The notes beneath the pieces were generated by a model, which was given only the letters and a program-made list of their open reading frames with translations, had not been told where the DNA came from and did no database searches. Source: an uncultured Roseburia sp. (GTDB lineage: Bacteria > Bacillota > Clostridia > Lachnospirales > Lachnospiraceae). From it: 64,000 nucleotides of DNA. Location of the stretch: assembly GCA_910577925.1 (NCBI GenBank), contig CAJTOI010000012.1, positions 1-64,000 on the forward strand, in the 5' to 3' direction. The position numbers and the translations under genes are program-made. How positions within the stretch are numbered: the stretch's first letter is position 1; each line of letters starts with the position of its first letter. Shown in pieces: positions 43,418-51,050 of this stretch.

Positions 43418-45185
43418 AGACGAATTTATGGAAAACACGGACAAAAAGAAAATATTCCGGCGGCTGTTTTCCTATCTGATGGAGTATAAAGGAATATTGA
43501 TTGCGGTACTGTTATGTATGGGTGTGACCGTTGCGATATCGTTAGTGAATCCGCTGATTATCGAGGAGGCGATCGACACTTATATCGCGGGCGGTGATTT
43601 CCCGGGGCTGATGAAGCTGGGAGCGTTTGCGCTTGCGCTGAATGTTTTCTTTATCGTGATGGTAAAGATCCGCATGTATGTGATGGCGGTGGTCTCAAAC
43701 AAGATTCTGCTGCGCATCCGTCAGGATCTGTATGAGCATATCCAGACATTGTCGTTTGCTTTTTTTGACAGCAGACCGACGGGGAAGATTCTTGCCCGTA
43801 TTATCGGGGACGTCAATTCCTTAAAAGATGTGCTGGTAAATACGGTGACGACGCTTGTTCCCGAGCTTGTCACGGTCGCCGGGGTCGTTGTGATCATGGT
43901 GGTAAAGGACTGGCGGCTTGCGCTCGCGTCTCTTTCCACGCTTCCGCTGATGATCGCGGGCATCTGGTTTGTGCAGACAAAGTCGCACAGGCGCTGGCAG
44001 ATTTTCCGTAAGAAATCTTCGAATCTGAATGCCTATGTGCACGAGGATATCGCAGGGATGAATGTGGTGCAGAGCTTTGGCGCGGAGGAGGAGACGCGGG
44101 AAATCTTCGGAAACCTTGCGGCCGAGCACCGGGATTCTTTCCGCGATGCGGTCATTTATGCGGATCTGTTCGGGCCGGTCGTTGATTTTTGCTGGGGCAT
44201 CGGTGCGATGATGATGTATCTGATCGGCATACGCGTGCTCGGAGTGGAGACCGTGAGCGTCGGGATGCTCGTGGCTTTCGGAACTTATATCAATATGTTC
44301 TGGACGCCGATCATGAATCTCAGCAATTTCTACAACAATCTGGTGACAAACCTGACGGCGGCCGAGCGGATTTTTGATATCCTGGACACGGAGCCGGACA
44401 TTGTGGATGCGGCGGATGTGGCCAAGCTGCCGGAGGTGAAAGGCGAGGTGGAATTTTCGCATGTGAGCTTTACCTATGACAGAGGCACGCCGGCGGAGAC
44501 AAAGGTGCTTTGTGACGTCAGCTTTTCGGTAAAGCCGGGAGAGACGATCGCGCTGGTCGGTCCTACCGGCGCGGGAAAGACGACGATTGTCAATCTGATC
44601 AGCCGCTTTTACGACATCGAGGAGGGAACGATCTCGGTGGACGGGTATGATCTGACAAGGATATCCATCGAGAGTTTGCGGCAGCAGATGGGCGTGATGA
44701 CGCAGGACAATTTTATTTTCCACGGAACCGTGCGCGACAATATTTTATACGGAAAGCTGGATGCGACCGAGGAGGAGATGATCGCCGCGGCGACCGCGGT
44801 CAACGCGCATGACTTTATCATGAAAATGGAAAAGGGCTACGACACGGAGTTAAAAGAGCACGGTGCGGGACTCTCCATCGGGCAGCGGCAGCTGATTGCG
44901 TTTGCCCGCACGATGGTTTCGATGCCGAAAATTTTGATACTCGACGAGGCGACCTCGAGTATCGACACGCACACGGAGATACTGGTGCAGAAAGGCATCG
45001 AGGCGCTGCTCTCGGGCAGAACCAGCTTTGTCATCGCCCACAGGCTTTCGACGATACAAAACGCCGACCGGATCTTCGTCATCGACAACGGCGGAATCTT
45101 AGAGCAGGGAAGCCCCGCTGAGCTGATGAAAAAACAGGGCGCCTACTACAACCTATACATGGCACAATTTGCGGGAATACAATGA
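43395..45185 (+). CDS. ABC exporter half-transporter, BmrD/LmrD-like (catalytic Glu present)
   Basis: Partner subunit (596 aa). A charged N-terminal extension precedes six helices, and the ATPase domain starts near residue 360. Walker A is GPTGAGKTTIVNLISRFYD and Walker B LILDEATSSIDT with the catalytic Glu. The signature is LSIGQRQL, altered from LSGGQ. An intact Walker B paired with a changed signature is the complement expected for the degenerate partner, which strongly supports a heterodimer. The ATG at 43395 follows GGGAGG and lies inside the upstream gene. Confidence 0.9.
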   Translation: MAVNSFREDEFMENTDKKKIFRRLFSYLMEYKGILIAVLLCMGVTVAISLVNPLIIEEAIDTYIAGGDFPGLMKLGAFALALNVFFIVMVKIRMYVMAVVSNKILLRIRQDLYEHIQTLSFAFFDSRPTGKILARIIGDVNSLKDVLVNTVTTLVPELVTVAGVVVIMVVKDWRLALASLSTLPLMIAGIWFVQTKSHRRWQIFRKKSSNLNAYVHEDIAGMNVVQSFGAEEETREIFGNLAAEHRDSFRDAVIYADLFGPVVDFCWGIGAMMMYLIGIRVLGVETVSVGMLVAFGTYINMFWTPIMNLSNFYNNLVTNLTAAERIFDILDTEPDIVDAADVAKLPEVKGEVEFSHVSFTYDRGTPAETKVLCDVSFSVKPGETIALVGPTGAGKTTIVNLISRFYDIEEGTISVDGYDLTRISIESLRQQMGVMTQDNFIFHGTVRDNILYGKLDATEEEMIAAATAVNAHDFIMKMEKGYDTELKEHGAGLSIGQRQLIAFARTMVSMPKILILDEATSSIDTHTEILVQKGIEALLSGRTSFVIAHRLSTIQNADRIFVIDNGGILEQGSPAELMKKQGAYYNLYMAQFAGIQ

Positions 45186-45307
45186 GGCGGGGCAGACGAA
45201 TCCCGGACAGATTTTGTCATGCTTGCATGTAAAAAATCTGTCTGGGGTTTGTCAGGTCGGACGAATGTCCGCGAGTCCGGGAGCGAAGCTCACGGACATG
45301 CCCCGCC
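45186..45307 (+). ncRNA. multi-stem structured leader between ABC exporter and acetyltransferase
   Basis: GGCGGGGCA (45186-45194) pairs perfectly with TGCCCCGCC (45299-45307), enclosing two further stems. CCCGGACAGATTTT (45202-45215) pairs with AAAATCTGTCTGGG (45233-45246), capped by CATGC/GCATG. ATGTCCG pairs with CGGACAT (about 45265-45271 and 45293-45299), with GAGC-GAA-GCTC inside. The closing stem ends one base before the GGAGG region of the next gene. It resembles a three-way-junction riboswitch or a mobile palindromic repeat; I do not recognise its class. Confidence 0.45.
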
Positions 45308-45330
45308 GGAGGAAAGAAAGGAAACATATC

Positions 45331-46416
45331 ATGGATATTCTCATACGCAAAGAACGGGAATCGGATTATTATGCGTCGGAGCTTGTGACAAAGCGCGCAT
45401 TCTGGAACAAGTACAATCCCGGCTGCAGCGAGCACTATCTGGTGCACCGGCTGCGGGAAGACGCGGCTTATCTGCCGGAACTTGGCCGGGTCGCGGAGGC
45501 GGACGGAAAGGTCGTGGGGCTGATTATGTACTCCAAAGCAGTGTTAAAGCGTCCGGCCAAGACAGAGACGGCGGAGACGCCTGCGCACAAGCCGGAGGAG
45601 ATACCGATTCTGTGTTTCGGGCCGCTCTGCGTGGACCCGGATTATCAGGGAAAGGGAATCGGCGGAGCGCTGATTGCGGAGACAAAGAAGCTTGCGGCGG
45701 AAGCGGGATATGCGGGGATTGTGATTTTCGGGGAGCCCGATTACTATCCGCGGCACGGATTTCGGACCTGCGATACTTGGGGGATTACGACGGCGGACGG
45801 GAAAAATTTCGACGCATTTATGGGATGTGAGCTGACCCCGGGAGGCTTAAACTATCCCGGAGCCGGATTTTATGAGGCGAAAGTGTTTGAAAATCTTCCC
45901 GAAGCAGAGATCGAGGCGTACGATAAGCAATTTCCGCAGATGCCCAAATTAAGACTCCCCGGACAGTGGGGGAATAAAATGCAGTACTGCGTGATGACGG
46001 AGGAGGACATCCGGCGGGTGATTCCCCTTTACATGGAACAATACAATGAGTATGACGGCGGTACATGGACCGAAGCGGCTGTCTATAAGCGCATCCACCA
46101 GGTGTGGAGCAGAGAGGATTCTCTCTGTCTGCTGCTGGAAGAAGAGGGAGAAATCCTCGGATTTGCGATGGGAAGTATGGAGCAGTATGACGACTGTGCG
46201 GCCTATGATTTGATAGAAATTGTGATTGCACACGCGCATCAGAGGAAGGGACTCGGGACCGCATTCTTGAGGGAACTGGAAAAGCGCGTCAAAAAAATGG
46301 GCGCTTCATTGGTGCAGCTGTCTGCAGTAAATGACAGGATGCACGAGGTATTTTATGGGAAATTGCAATACAAAGATGCAGACAGCTTAAAGATAAAGAC
46401 AAAATGGCTGCGGTAA
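45331..46416 (+). CDS. tandem GNAT acetyltransferase (two domains)
   Basis: A 361-residue protein with two GNAT folds. The N-terminal domain has LCFGPLCVDPDYQGKGIGGA, whose Q-G-K-G-I-G is the acetyl-CoA loop, and YYPRHGFRTCDTWGI, as in YhbS-like enzymes. The C-terminal domain has LIEIVIAHAHQRKGLGTAFL (second acetyl-CoA loop) and LSAVNDRMHEVFYGKLQY. The ATG at 45331 follows AAAGGAAAC; the longer open frame runs through the structured leader and is rejected. The substrate is unknown. A decayed copy of its 3' end lies at 47823-47882. Confidence 0.85.
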   Translation: MDILIRKERESDYYASELVTKRAFWNKYNPGCSEHYLVHRLREDAAYLPELGRVAEADGKVVGLIMYSKAVLKRPAKTETAETPAHKPEEIPILCFGPLCVDPDYQGKGIGGALIAETKKLAAEAGYAGIVIFGEPDYYPRHGFRTCDTWGITTADGKNFDAFMGCELTPGGLNYPGAGFYEAKVFENLPEAEIEAYDKQFPQMPKLRLPGQWGNKMQYCVMTEEDIRRVIPLYMEQYNEYDGGTWTEAAVYKRIHQVWSREDSLCLLLEEEGEILGFAMGSMEQYDDCAAYDLIEIVIAHAHQRKGLGTAFLRELEKRVKKMGASLVQLSAVNDRMHEVFYGKLQYKDADSLKIKTKWLR

Positions 46417-46457
46417 AATGCGGCAGGCATGCGGATTGCAGCGAAGATGGAGGGATT

Positions 46458-46925
46458 ATGAATCAGATGATACGCATTGCAGACCATCCGGAGTATGCCG
46501 CCGGAGCGTCTCTTTGGTTTCACGCGAAATGGGGCGTGCCGCTTGCGGCCTACGAGGAGAGTATGGCAGAGTGCATCCGGCAGAAAAATAAAATACCGCA
46601 GTGGTACATTGTGCGCGATGATGCGGGAAATATCATCGCGGGGGCAGGCATTATAGAAAATGATTTTCATGACCGAAAGGATCTTGCTCCGAACCTGTGC
46701 GCACTGTTTGTGGAAGAAGCGCACCGCGGTCAGGGGCTTGCAAGGCGGCTTCTTGACTTTGCGAGAGCGGAGACGGCCGAAATGGGTTATGAGACGTTGT
46801 ATCTGATTACGACGCATACGGAGTTTTACGAGCGGTGCGGCTGGAATTATCTTACGACGGTAAATGAGGACGAGGGGACAACAGCCCGGATGTATGCGGC
46901 GTCTGCGGCAGAGAAAAACGCCTGA
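46458..46925 (+). CDS. GNAT family acetyltransferase
   Basis: Single-domain N-acetyltransferase (155 aa). LCALFVEEAHRGQGLARRLL supplies the acetyl-CoA binding loop (RGQGLA), followed by YETLYLITTHTEFYERCGWNY, the usual strand-helix ending. It belongs to the group of small acetyltransferases related to aminoglycoside-type or peptide-type enzymes; its substrate is unknown. GGAGG is four bases from the ATG. The last 25 codons are repeated almost exactly at 48880-48958. Confidence 0.88.
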   Translation: MNQMIRIADHPEYAAGASLWFHAKWGVPLAAYEESMAECIRQKNKIPQWYIVRDDAGNIIAGAGIIENDFHDRKDLAPNLCALFVEEAHRGQGLARRLLDFARAETAEMGYETLYLITTHTEFYERCGWNYLTTVNEDEGTTARMYAASAAEKNA

Positions 46926-46932
46926 AAACGGA
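46847..46932 (+). repeat. direct repeat, left copy (3' end of the GNAT gene)
   Basis: About 86 bases, from TTATCTTACGACGG to GAAAACGGAG, repeated at 48880-48965 with two mismatches in the coding part. After the repeat this copy continues AGGGGGCTGTTGCAAAATAG, so the hairpin found after the right copy is missing here. Confidence 0.9.
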
Positions 46933-47158
46933 GACCTCGGGACGTTCGGTATGACAGGAGAAGAGGGGGCTGTTGCAAAATAGATGAGTAATCATTTATG
47001 GAGCAATGGCTCCATTTTTATGTCAAAAAATAGAAAAGCAGGATCCGAAGAACCTGCCATTCATGGTATAATAAAATATGCCTAATAAATTAAAATACCA
47101 TAAAGATTAAAAAATTCAGAAAGAATCAGCAAAACTGAAAAAATATTTTGATATGTAA
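46926..47158 (+). other. AT-rich junction with possible insertion-sequence remnant
   Basis: No intact gene. GGGGCTGTTGCAAAATA (46966-46982) looks like the terminal repeat of several insertion-sequence families. It is followed by a GGAGC-AAT-GGCTCC hairpin with a T run (about 47000-47023), a GCAGG/CCTGC hairpin, and a TATAAT. A short interrupted frame begins MPNKLKYHKD and then hits a stop. I read this as the decayed left part of a mobile element. Confidence 0.35.
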
Positions 47159-47779
47159 ATGAAATATAAATTTACGGACAGGCAGGTGGATAGCATGACA
47201 GGGCGCGAAATTTTTGCCGCAGATGAAAAATTTATTATATGTAATATATCCGATACGGATAGAAATGATTATATAGAACTACATAGACAACTGAATGGGG
47301 AAGCATCATTATATTTGAATCCGATATCAAAAGATATGATGTGGGAACAGATCTTAAATGATGCGGATAGTGTTTTTTCACTGTTTACAGTAAAAGGGGA
47401 TTATTGTGGAAGCATAGAATTACAGCAGCCGAATAGCAATACACCTGAAATAGGAATTGATTTATTGAAAAATAAAAGAAATCAAGGAATTGCACCAAAG
47501 GCAATTCGGCTATTCGCCAGACAAGTATGTGAGCTTAGAAAAGTCGATTATTTTCTGATTCGTATTTCCTCAAATAATTTGCATAGTAAATATGTGTTTG
47601 AAAAGATGGGGGCTGTTAAAATTGGAGAAGAGGAAACCGATTTTTCAAAATTTGTAGAAAGATTCAGAGAAACTGCTGAAAAAGAGGGACAGGATTTGGA
47701 GAAGCTCAGGCATTTGTTTGGAGATAGCGTAGATGAAAAAGTGCATCGCTACAGGCTAAATTTGAATGCTTTTTTATGA
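47159..47779 (+). CDS. GNAT-like acetyltransferase, AT-rich
   Basis: A 206-residue acetyltransferase of the RimJ/RimL-like (Acetyltransf_3) type, judged by IGIDLLKNKRNQGIAPKAIR (acetyl-CoA loop with KNKRNQGIA) and ISSNNLHSKYVFEKMGAVKI (the N-x-x-S-x-x-V-x-E-K-x-G ending). The C-terminal 50 residues are a charged helical extension. Codon use and base composition are far more AT-rich than the neighbours, consistent with acquisition. The ATG at 47159 lacks a clear ribosome binding site; the ATG at 47195 (AGGTGG five bases before it) is a good alternative start. Confidence 0.75.
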   Translation: MKYKFTDRQVDSMTGREIFAADEKFIICNISDTDRNDYIELHRQLNGEASLYLNPISKDMMWEQILNDADSVFSLFTVKGDYCGSIELQQPNSNTPEIGIDLLKNKRNQGIAPKAIRLFARQVCELRKVDYFLIRISSNNLHSKYVFEKMGAVKIGEEETDFSKFVERFRETAEKEGQDLEKLRHLFGDSVDEKVHRYRLNLNAFL

Positions 47780-47822
47780 GATATATTGTTTTAATAGTCG
47801 CTCCCGTACAGCTTGGACGGGC

Positions 47823-47882
47823 ATATTTTACGGGAAGATGAAGTACACAGACAGGGAGCTTTTAAAGATAAAGACAAAATGA
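47823..47882 (+). pseudogene. remnant of the tandem-GNAT 3' end
   Basis: Twenty codons reading FYGKMKYTDRELLKIKTK then stop, against FYGKLQYKDADSLKIKTK at the end of the intact gene at 45331-46416. The upstream part of the copy is gone. The rest of the 47780-48090 stretch has no supported gene; the frame at 47907 lacks a binding site and overlaps the next gene. Confidence 0.7.
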
Positions 47883-48090
47883 CTGTAGACAGGAGCAGAA
47901 TGCAGCTTGTTTGTGGGAGAGATTGAAGTAACAGCCTGCAAAGAATACCGGAAATTTAGGGATAGGCAGGCCGGGAGAAATAGAGTAAGATGTATTTACA
48001 GAGAAAAGCTTGGGAAACGGATACTCTTGGTGAAACAACGGTCAAATTATGTCAAAATGAAGCATAGCCGATCTGGAAGGGAGGGAAATT

Positions 48091-48426
48091 ATGCCGGATA
48101 CAGTAAAAGATATTATATATCAATTCTCACAGCAGATGAAGAATGTGTTTGGTCCACATTTAGTAAAGGTTATTGTTTATGGTTCTTACGCGAGAGATGA
48201 TTATAAATGTAATTCAGATGTGGATGTGATGATTCTGGTTGATTTGCCGGAGTCGGAGATAAAAAAAATGGAGAATGATGTTTATGACATTGCATTTGAA
48301 ATTGAAATAAGCACAGGCATAGATATTTCTCCAATTCTCAAGAGTGAGGCTCAATATGAATATTGGGCAGACGTATTGCCATTTTATAGAAGTGTGCGGG
48401 AGGAAGGTGTGGTTGTCAGTGGATAA
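48091..48426 (+). CDS. MNT-type nucleotidyltransferase antitoxin
   Basis: A 111-residue minimal nucleotidyltransferase. The active-site pattern is VYGSYARDDYKCNSDVDVMI, which gives GS and DxD of the polymerase-beta fold. GGGAGGGAAATT precedes the ATG. In MNT/HEPN toxin-antitoxin pairs this protein AMPylates and neutralises the HEPN RNase, and the next gene here is a HEPN protein overlapping its end, so the pair is a clear module. AT-rich, inside the direct-repeat-bounded island. Confidence 0.88.
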   Translation: MPDTVKDIIYQFSQQMKNVFGPHLVKVIVYGSYARDDYKCNSDVDVMILVDLPESEIKKMENDVYDIAFEIEISTGIDISPILKSEAQYEYWADVLPFYRSVREEGVVVSG

Positions 48427-48823
48427 TAATAAGGCTGTAGATTTGTGTATATATCGTATGAATCATGCAACTGAGACATTAGATACCGCTAAGCTATGTA
48501 TGGAACATAAACGCTATAAAGATGCCATTAATCGCTGTTATTATGCGGCATTTTATGCCGTAAAAGCGGTACTTGCATTAGAAGGAACTGATTTTAAGCG
48601 TCATAAGGATGTGGTCGCATATTTTAATCAGAATTATGTTGCAACAAATGTTTTTAACAGGGAAACAGGAAAGCGTTTGGGCAGATGAAAGAGAAAACGG
48701 GAAACCAGTGATTATGACGATTTTTATGTGGTCTCATATGATGAGGCACAGGAACAGTATGAAGCGGCAAAGCTGATTGTAAAAGATGTACAGAAATTTT
48801 TGAAAATAAAGCAATTTTATTAG
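48413..48823 (+). pseudogene. HEPN domain toxin gene with in-frame stop
   Basis: HEPN protein of the MNT/HEPN system. The start is probably TTG at 48413 (or GTG at 48419) behind GGAGGAAGG. The sequence has CYYAAFYAVKAVLALEGTDF and KRHKDVVAYFNQNYV. A TGA at 48686-48688 ends the frame after about 91 codons. The same frame then continues without shift as KRKRETSDYDDFYVVSYDEA to a TAG at 48821-48823, exactly the expected C-terminal half of such proteins. One base change therefore truncates a protein of about 136 residues. It may be inactivated or, less likely, read through. Confidence 0.8.
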
Positions 48824-48879
48824 GAAATTGCAATTTGAAACTGAGGAGAACAGTACGCATGAAAAATAAGGTGTGTATG

Positions 48880-48965
48880 TTATCTTACGACGGTAAATGA
48901 GGATGAAGGGACAACAGCCCGGATGTATGCGGCGTCTGCGGCAGAGAAAAACGCCTGAAAACGGA
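48880..48965 (+). repeat. direct repeat, right copy (GNAT 3' end fragment)
   Basis: Repeat of 46847-46932. It would encode the last 25 residues of the GNAT at 46458-46925 without change, but has no upstream coding part or start, so it is a gene fragment. It is followed by the intact hairpin at 48990-49020. Confidence 0.9.
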
Positions 48966-48989
48966 GCTTCGGGCCGTCCGGTATGACAG

Positions 48990-49020
48990 AGGGGGCTGTG
49001 CGTAAAACGCACAGCCCCCT
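48990..49020. terminator. perfect hairpin between the island and the rubrerythrin fusion gene
   Basis: AGGGGGCTGTGCGT (48990-49003) and ACGCACAGCCCCCT (49007-49020) are a perfect 14-bp stem with a three-base loop. It lies 15 bases from the stop of the minus-strand gene and lacks a clear T run, so termination is likely but not certain. Confidence 0.65.
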
Positions 49021-49034
49021 CCTTCGAACAGGTA

Positions 49035-49577
49035 TTAATAATTTTTTTCCTGAATCTCAAAATAGCTTTGCGGATGATTGCAGGTCGGGCAGACTTCGGG
49101 CGCTTCTGTCCCGACGACGATATGCCCGCAGTTGCGGCACTCCCATACTTTGACCTCACTCTTTTCAAATACCGCCGCGGTTTCTACATTTTTCAGCAGC
49201 GCACGGTATCTCTCCTCGTGGTGTTTCTCGATTGCGCCCACAAGCCGGAATTTGGCCGCGAGGTCAGGGAAGCCCTCCTCCTCTGCCGTTTTGGCAAAAT
49301 TCTCATACATGTCCGTCCACTCGAAATTTTCGCCGTCTGCGGCTGCGGCAAGATTTTCTTTTGTATCGCCGATTCCGCTTAATTCCTTAAACCACATCTT
49401 TGCATGCTCTTTTTCGTTTTCCGCCGTTTTCAAAAACAGCCCTGCGATCTGTTCGTACCCTTCTTTTTTTGCTACCGAGGCAAAGTAGGTATACTTATTC
49501 CGCGCCTGTGATTCGCCCGCGAATGCTGCCTCAAGATTTTTTTCTGTCTGTGTCCCTGCATACTTTGTCGTTCCCAT
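49035..49577 (-). CDS. possible separate rubrerythrin from an internal start
   Basis: The rubrerythrin module begins MGTTKYAGTQTEKNLEAAFA, the usual start of free rubrerythrins, and its ATG at 49577 is preceded by AAAAGAGGAAAAAATT, a good ribosome binding site. The 180-residue product would have normal rubrerythrin length. The frame is shared with the larger fusion, so both a fused and a free form may be made. Alternatively the fusion arose by loss of a stop codon between two genes and the site is a relic. Confidence 0.5.
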   Translation of the reverse strand: MGTTKYAGTQTEKNLEAAFAGESQARNKYTYFASVAKKEGYEQIAGLFLKTAENEKEHAKMWFKELSGIGDTKENLAAAADGENFEWTDMYENFAKTAEEEGFPDLAAKFRLVGAIEKHHEERYRALLKNVETAAVFEKSEVKVWECRNCGHIVVGTEAPEVCPTCNHPQSYFEIQEKNY

Positions 49578-51035
49578 AATTTTTTCCTCTTTTCTGATAT
49601 TGATAGTTAATGGCGCATCCCCGGCATGTTCAATCGCCGTATGTTCCGATATTTCCCGGTTGACCGTGCACAGGTCGGAAAGAGACAGACCGTGAATGTC
49701 TGTATTTCCGGTGATTCTTGCGAAAGTCTTTAACTCCGCCGCGGAACAGGTCAGATAATTCTCCACCCGCTTTGCGGCTGCGTCGATATGTAAGCGCTCG
49801 CGCAGTTTTTCGTCCTGTGTAGCCACGCCCACCGGGCACATTCCGGTACCGCAGATACGGTATTGCTGACAGGCTGCCGCCACCATCGCGGCAGAGGCAA
49901 CTGCCACGGCATCGGCTCCGAGTGCAAGCGCTTTGGCAAAATCGGAAGATACCCTGAGTCCGCCTGTGACAACCAGATCGATATCCGAGCCGACCGCATC
50001 CAGATAGTTTCTTGCACGGCAGAGCGCATAGATTGTGGGGACGCTGGTGGAATCCCTGATAATCGCAGGTGAGGCTCCGGTTGCCCCGCCCCGTCCGTCT
50101 ATCGTGATGAAATCAGGCCCGGCACTGACGCAGAACTCCAAATCCCGCTCAATATGTCCGGCAGCGATTTTAATGCCGATCGGTCGTCCCTCGCTGCGCA
50201 GACGCAGTTCGTCTACCAGCTTCCGCAAATCGTCCGCACCGTTGATGCCGGGAAATCGGGACGGGCTGATGACGTCCTTCCCAAGCGGTTTGCTGCGGAT
50301 GGCCGCAATTTCCGGAGTCACCTTGCCGCCCGGCAGATGCCCGCCCATACCCGGCTTTGTCCCCTGGCCGATTTTGATCTCAATGGCGTCGGAGGTCTTC
50401 AGATTCTCGTCTGTGACACTGTACCGGTTCGGTACATATTCAAAAATATACTTATACGCAGCTTCTTTCTCTTCCGGAAGAATACCGCCCTCACCGCTGC
50501 ACATTGCGGTACCGGCCGCCGCGCTTCCCTTTGCCATTGCAATTTTTGTTTCTCTGGAAAGCGCGCCGAAGGACATATGCGAAATATAGACCGGCATATC
50601 AAGGATCATAGGCTTTTTTGCGTGTTTTCCGATAACGGTTTTCAGAGACACATCCGCGTGTTCGTCCAGAGGCATCGGATTTAATTGTGCTCCAAGCACA
50701 AGGATATCATCCCAGTCGGGCATTTCCATCTGTGTGCCCATCGCCTCAATGACAGGTTTTCCGGTGACTGCCATCTCATGAATTTCTTTCATATAGCGGT
50801 AAGAACCGTCCGTTTTTCGCGTTTCCGTCGGATAATTCAGATCAAGCGCTTCGGTGTTTACGGGAGAAGGCGCCTTTTCGGATTCATGTAAACCGGCCGG
50901 TCCTGCAAGGGGTTCTGCCGCTTCGAACTTTTCCGGCGGCTGCTTGCAGACCGGGCATTCCGTCAATTCGGAAAATGGTCTGCCTTCTTTTTCTTCGTCG
51001 TACACATACCCGCAGATCGTGCATTTGTACACCAT
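49035..51035 (-). CDS. rubredoxin / FMN glutamate-synthase-type domain / rubrerythrin fusion
   Basis: One uninterrupted 666-codon frame with three redox modules. Residues 1-40 are rubredoxin-like (YKCTICGYVYDEE, then CPVCKQPPEKF). About 80-480 is a GltB-type FMN/Fe-S domain (YISHMSFGALSRETKIAMAK, GQGTKPGMGGHLPGGKV, TIDGRGGATGASPAIIRD, then the Cys cluster CGTGMCPVGVATQ). Residues from about 487 are a full rubrerythrin (FAGESQARNKYTYFA, EKEHAKMWF, and a C-terminal rubredoxin site CRNCGHIVV...CPTCNHP). It follows perR, pointing to peroxide detoxification with an internal electron chain. A ribosome binding site and ATG lie inside the frame at the last junction. Confidence 0.88.
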   Translation of the reverse strand: MVYKCTICGYVYDEEKEGRPFSELTECPVCKQPPEKFEAAEPLAGPAGLHESEKAPSPVNTEALDLNYPTETRKTDGSYRYMKEIHEMAVTGKPVIEAMGTQMEMPDWDDILVLGAQLNPMPLDEHADVSLKTVIGKHAKKPMILDMPVYISHMSFGALSRETKIAMAKGSAAAGTAMCSGEGGILPEEKEAAYKYIFEYVPNRYSVTDENLKTSDAIEIKIGQGTKPGMGGHLPGGKVTPEIAAIRSKPLGKDVISPSRFPGINGADDLRKLVDELRLRSEGRPIGIKIAAGHIERDLEFCVSAGPDFITIDGRGGATGASPAIIRDSTSVPTIYALCRARNYLDAVGSDIDLVVTGGLRVSSDFAKALALGADAVAVASAAMVAAACQQYRICGTGMCPVGVATQDEKLRERLHIDAAAKRVENYLTCSAAELKTFARITGNTDIHGLSLSDLCTVNREISEHTAIEHAGDAPLTINIRKEEKIMGTTKYAGTQTEKNLEAAFAGESQARNKYTYFASVAKKEGYEQIAGLFLKTAENEKEHAKMWFKELSGIGDTKENLAAAADGENFEWTDMYENFAKTAEEEGFPDLAAKFRLVGAIEKHHEERYRALLKNVETAAVFEKSEVKVWECRNCGHIVVGTEAPEVCPTCNHPQSYFEIQEKNY

Positions 51036-51050
51036 TGTAAATCCCTCCTT

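Noticed and set aside
47907..48200. Possible small gene before the MNT antitoxin
   Set aside because: No ribosome binding site, basic low-quality translation, and it overlaps the well-supported MNT gene by about 110 bases.
49035..51035. Two ordinary genes (glutamate synthase domain protein and rubrerythrin)
   Set aside because: The given sequence has no stop between the modules, so the primary call is a fusion; the free rubrerythrin is kept only as a possible second product.
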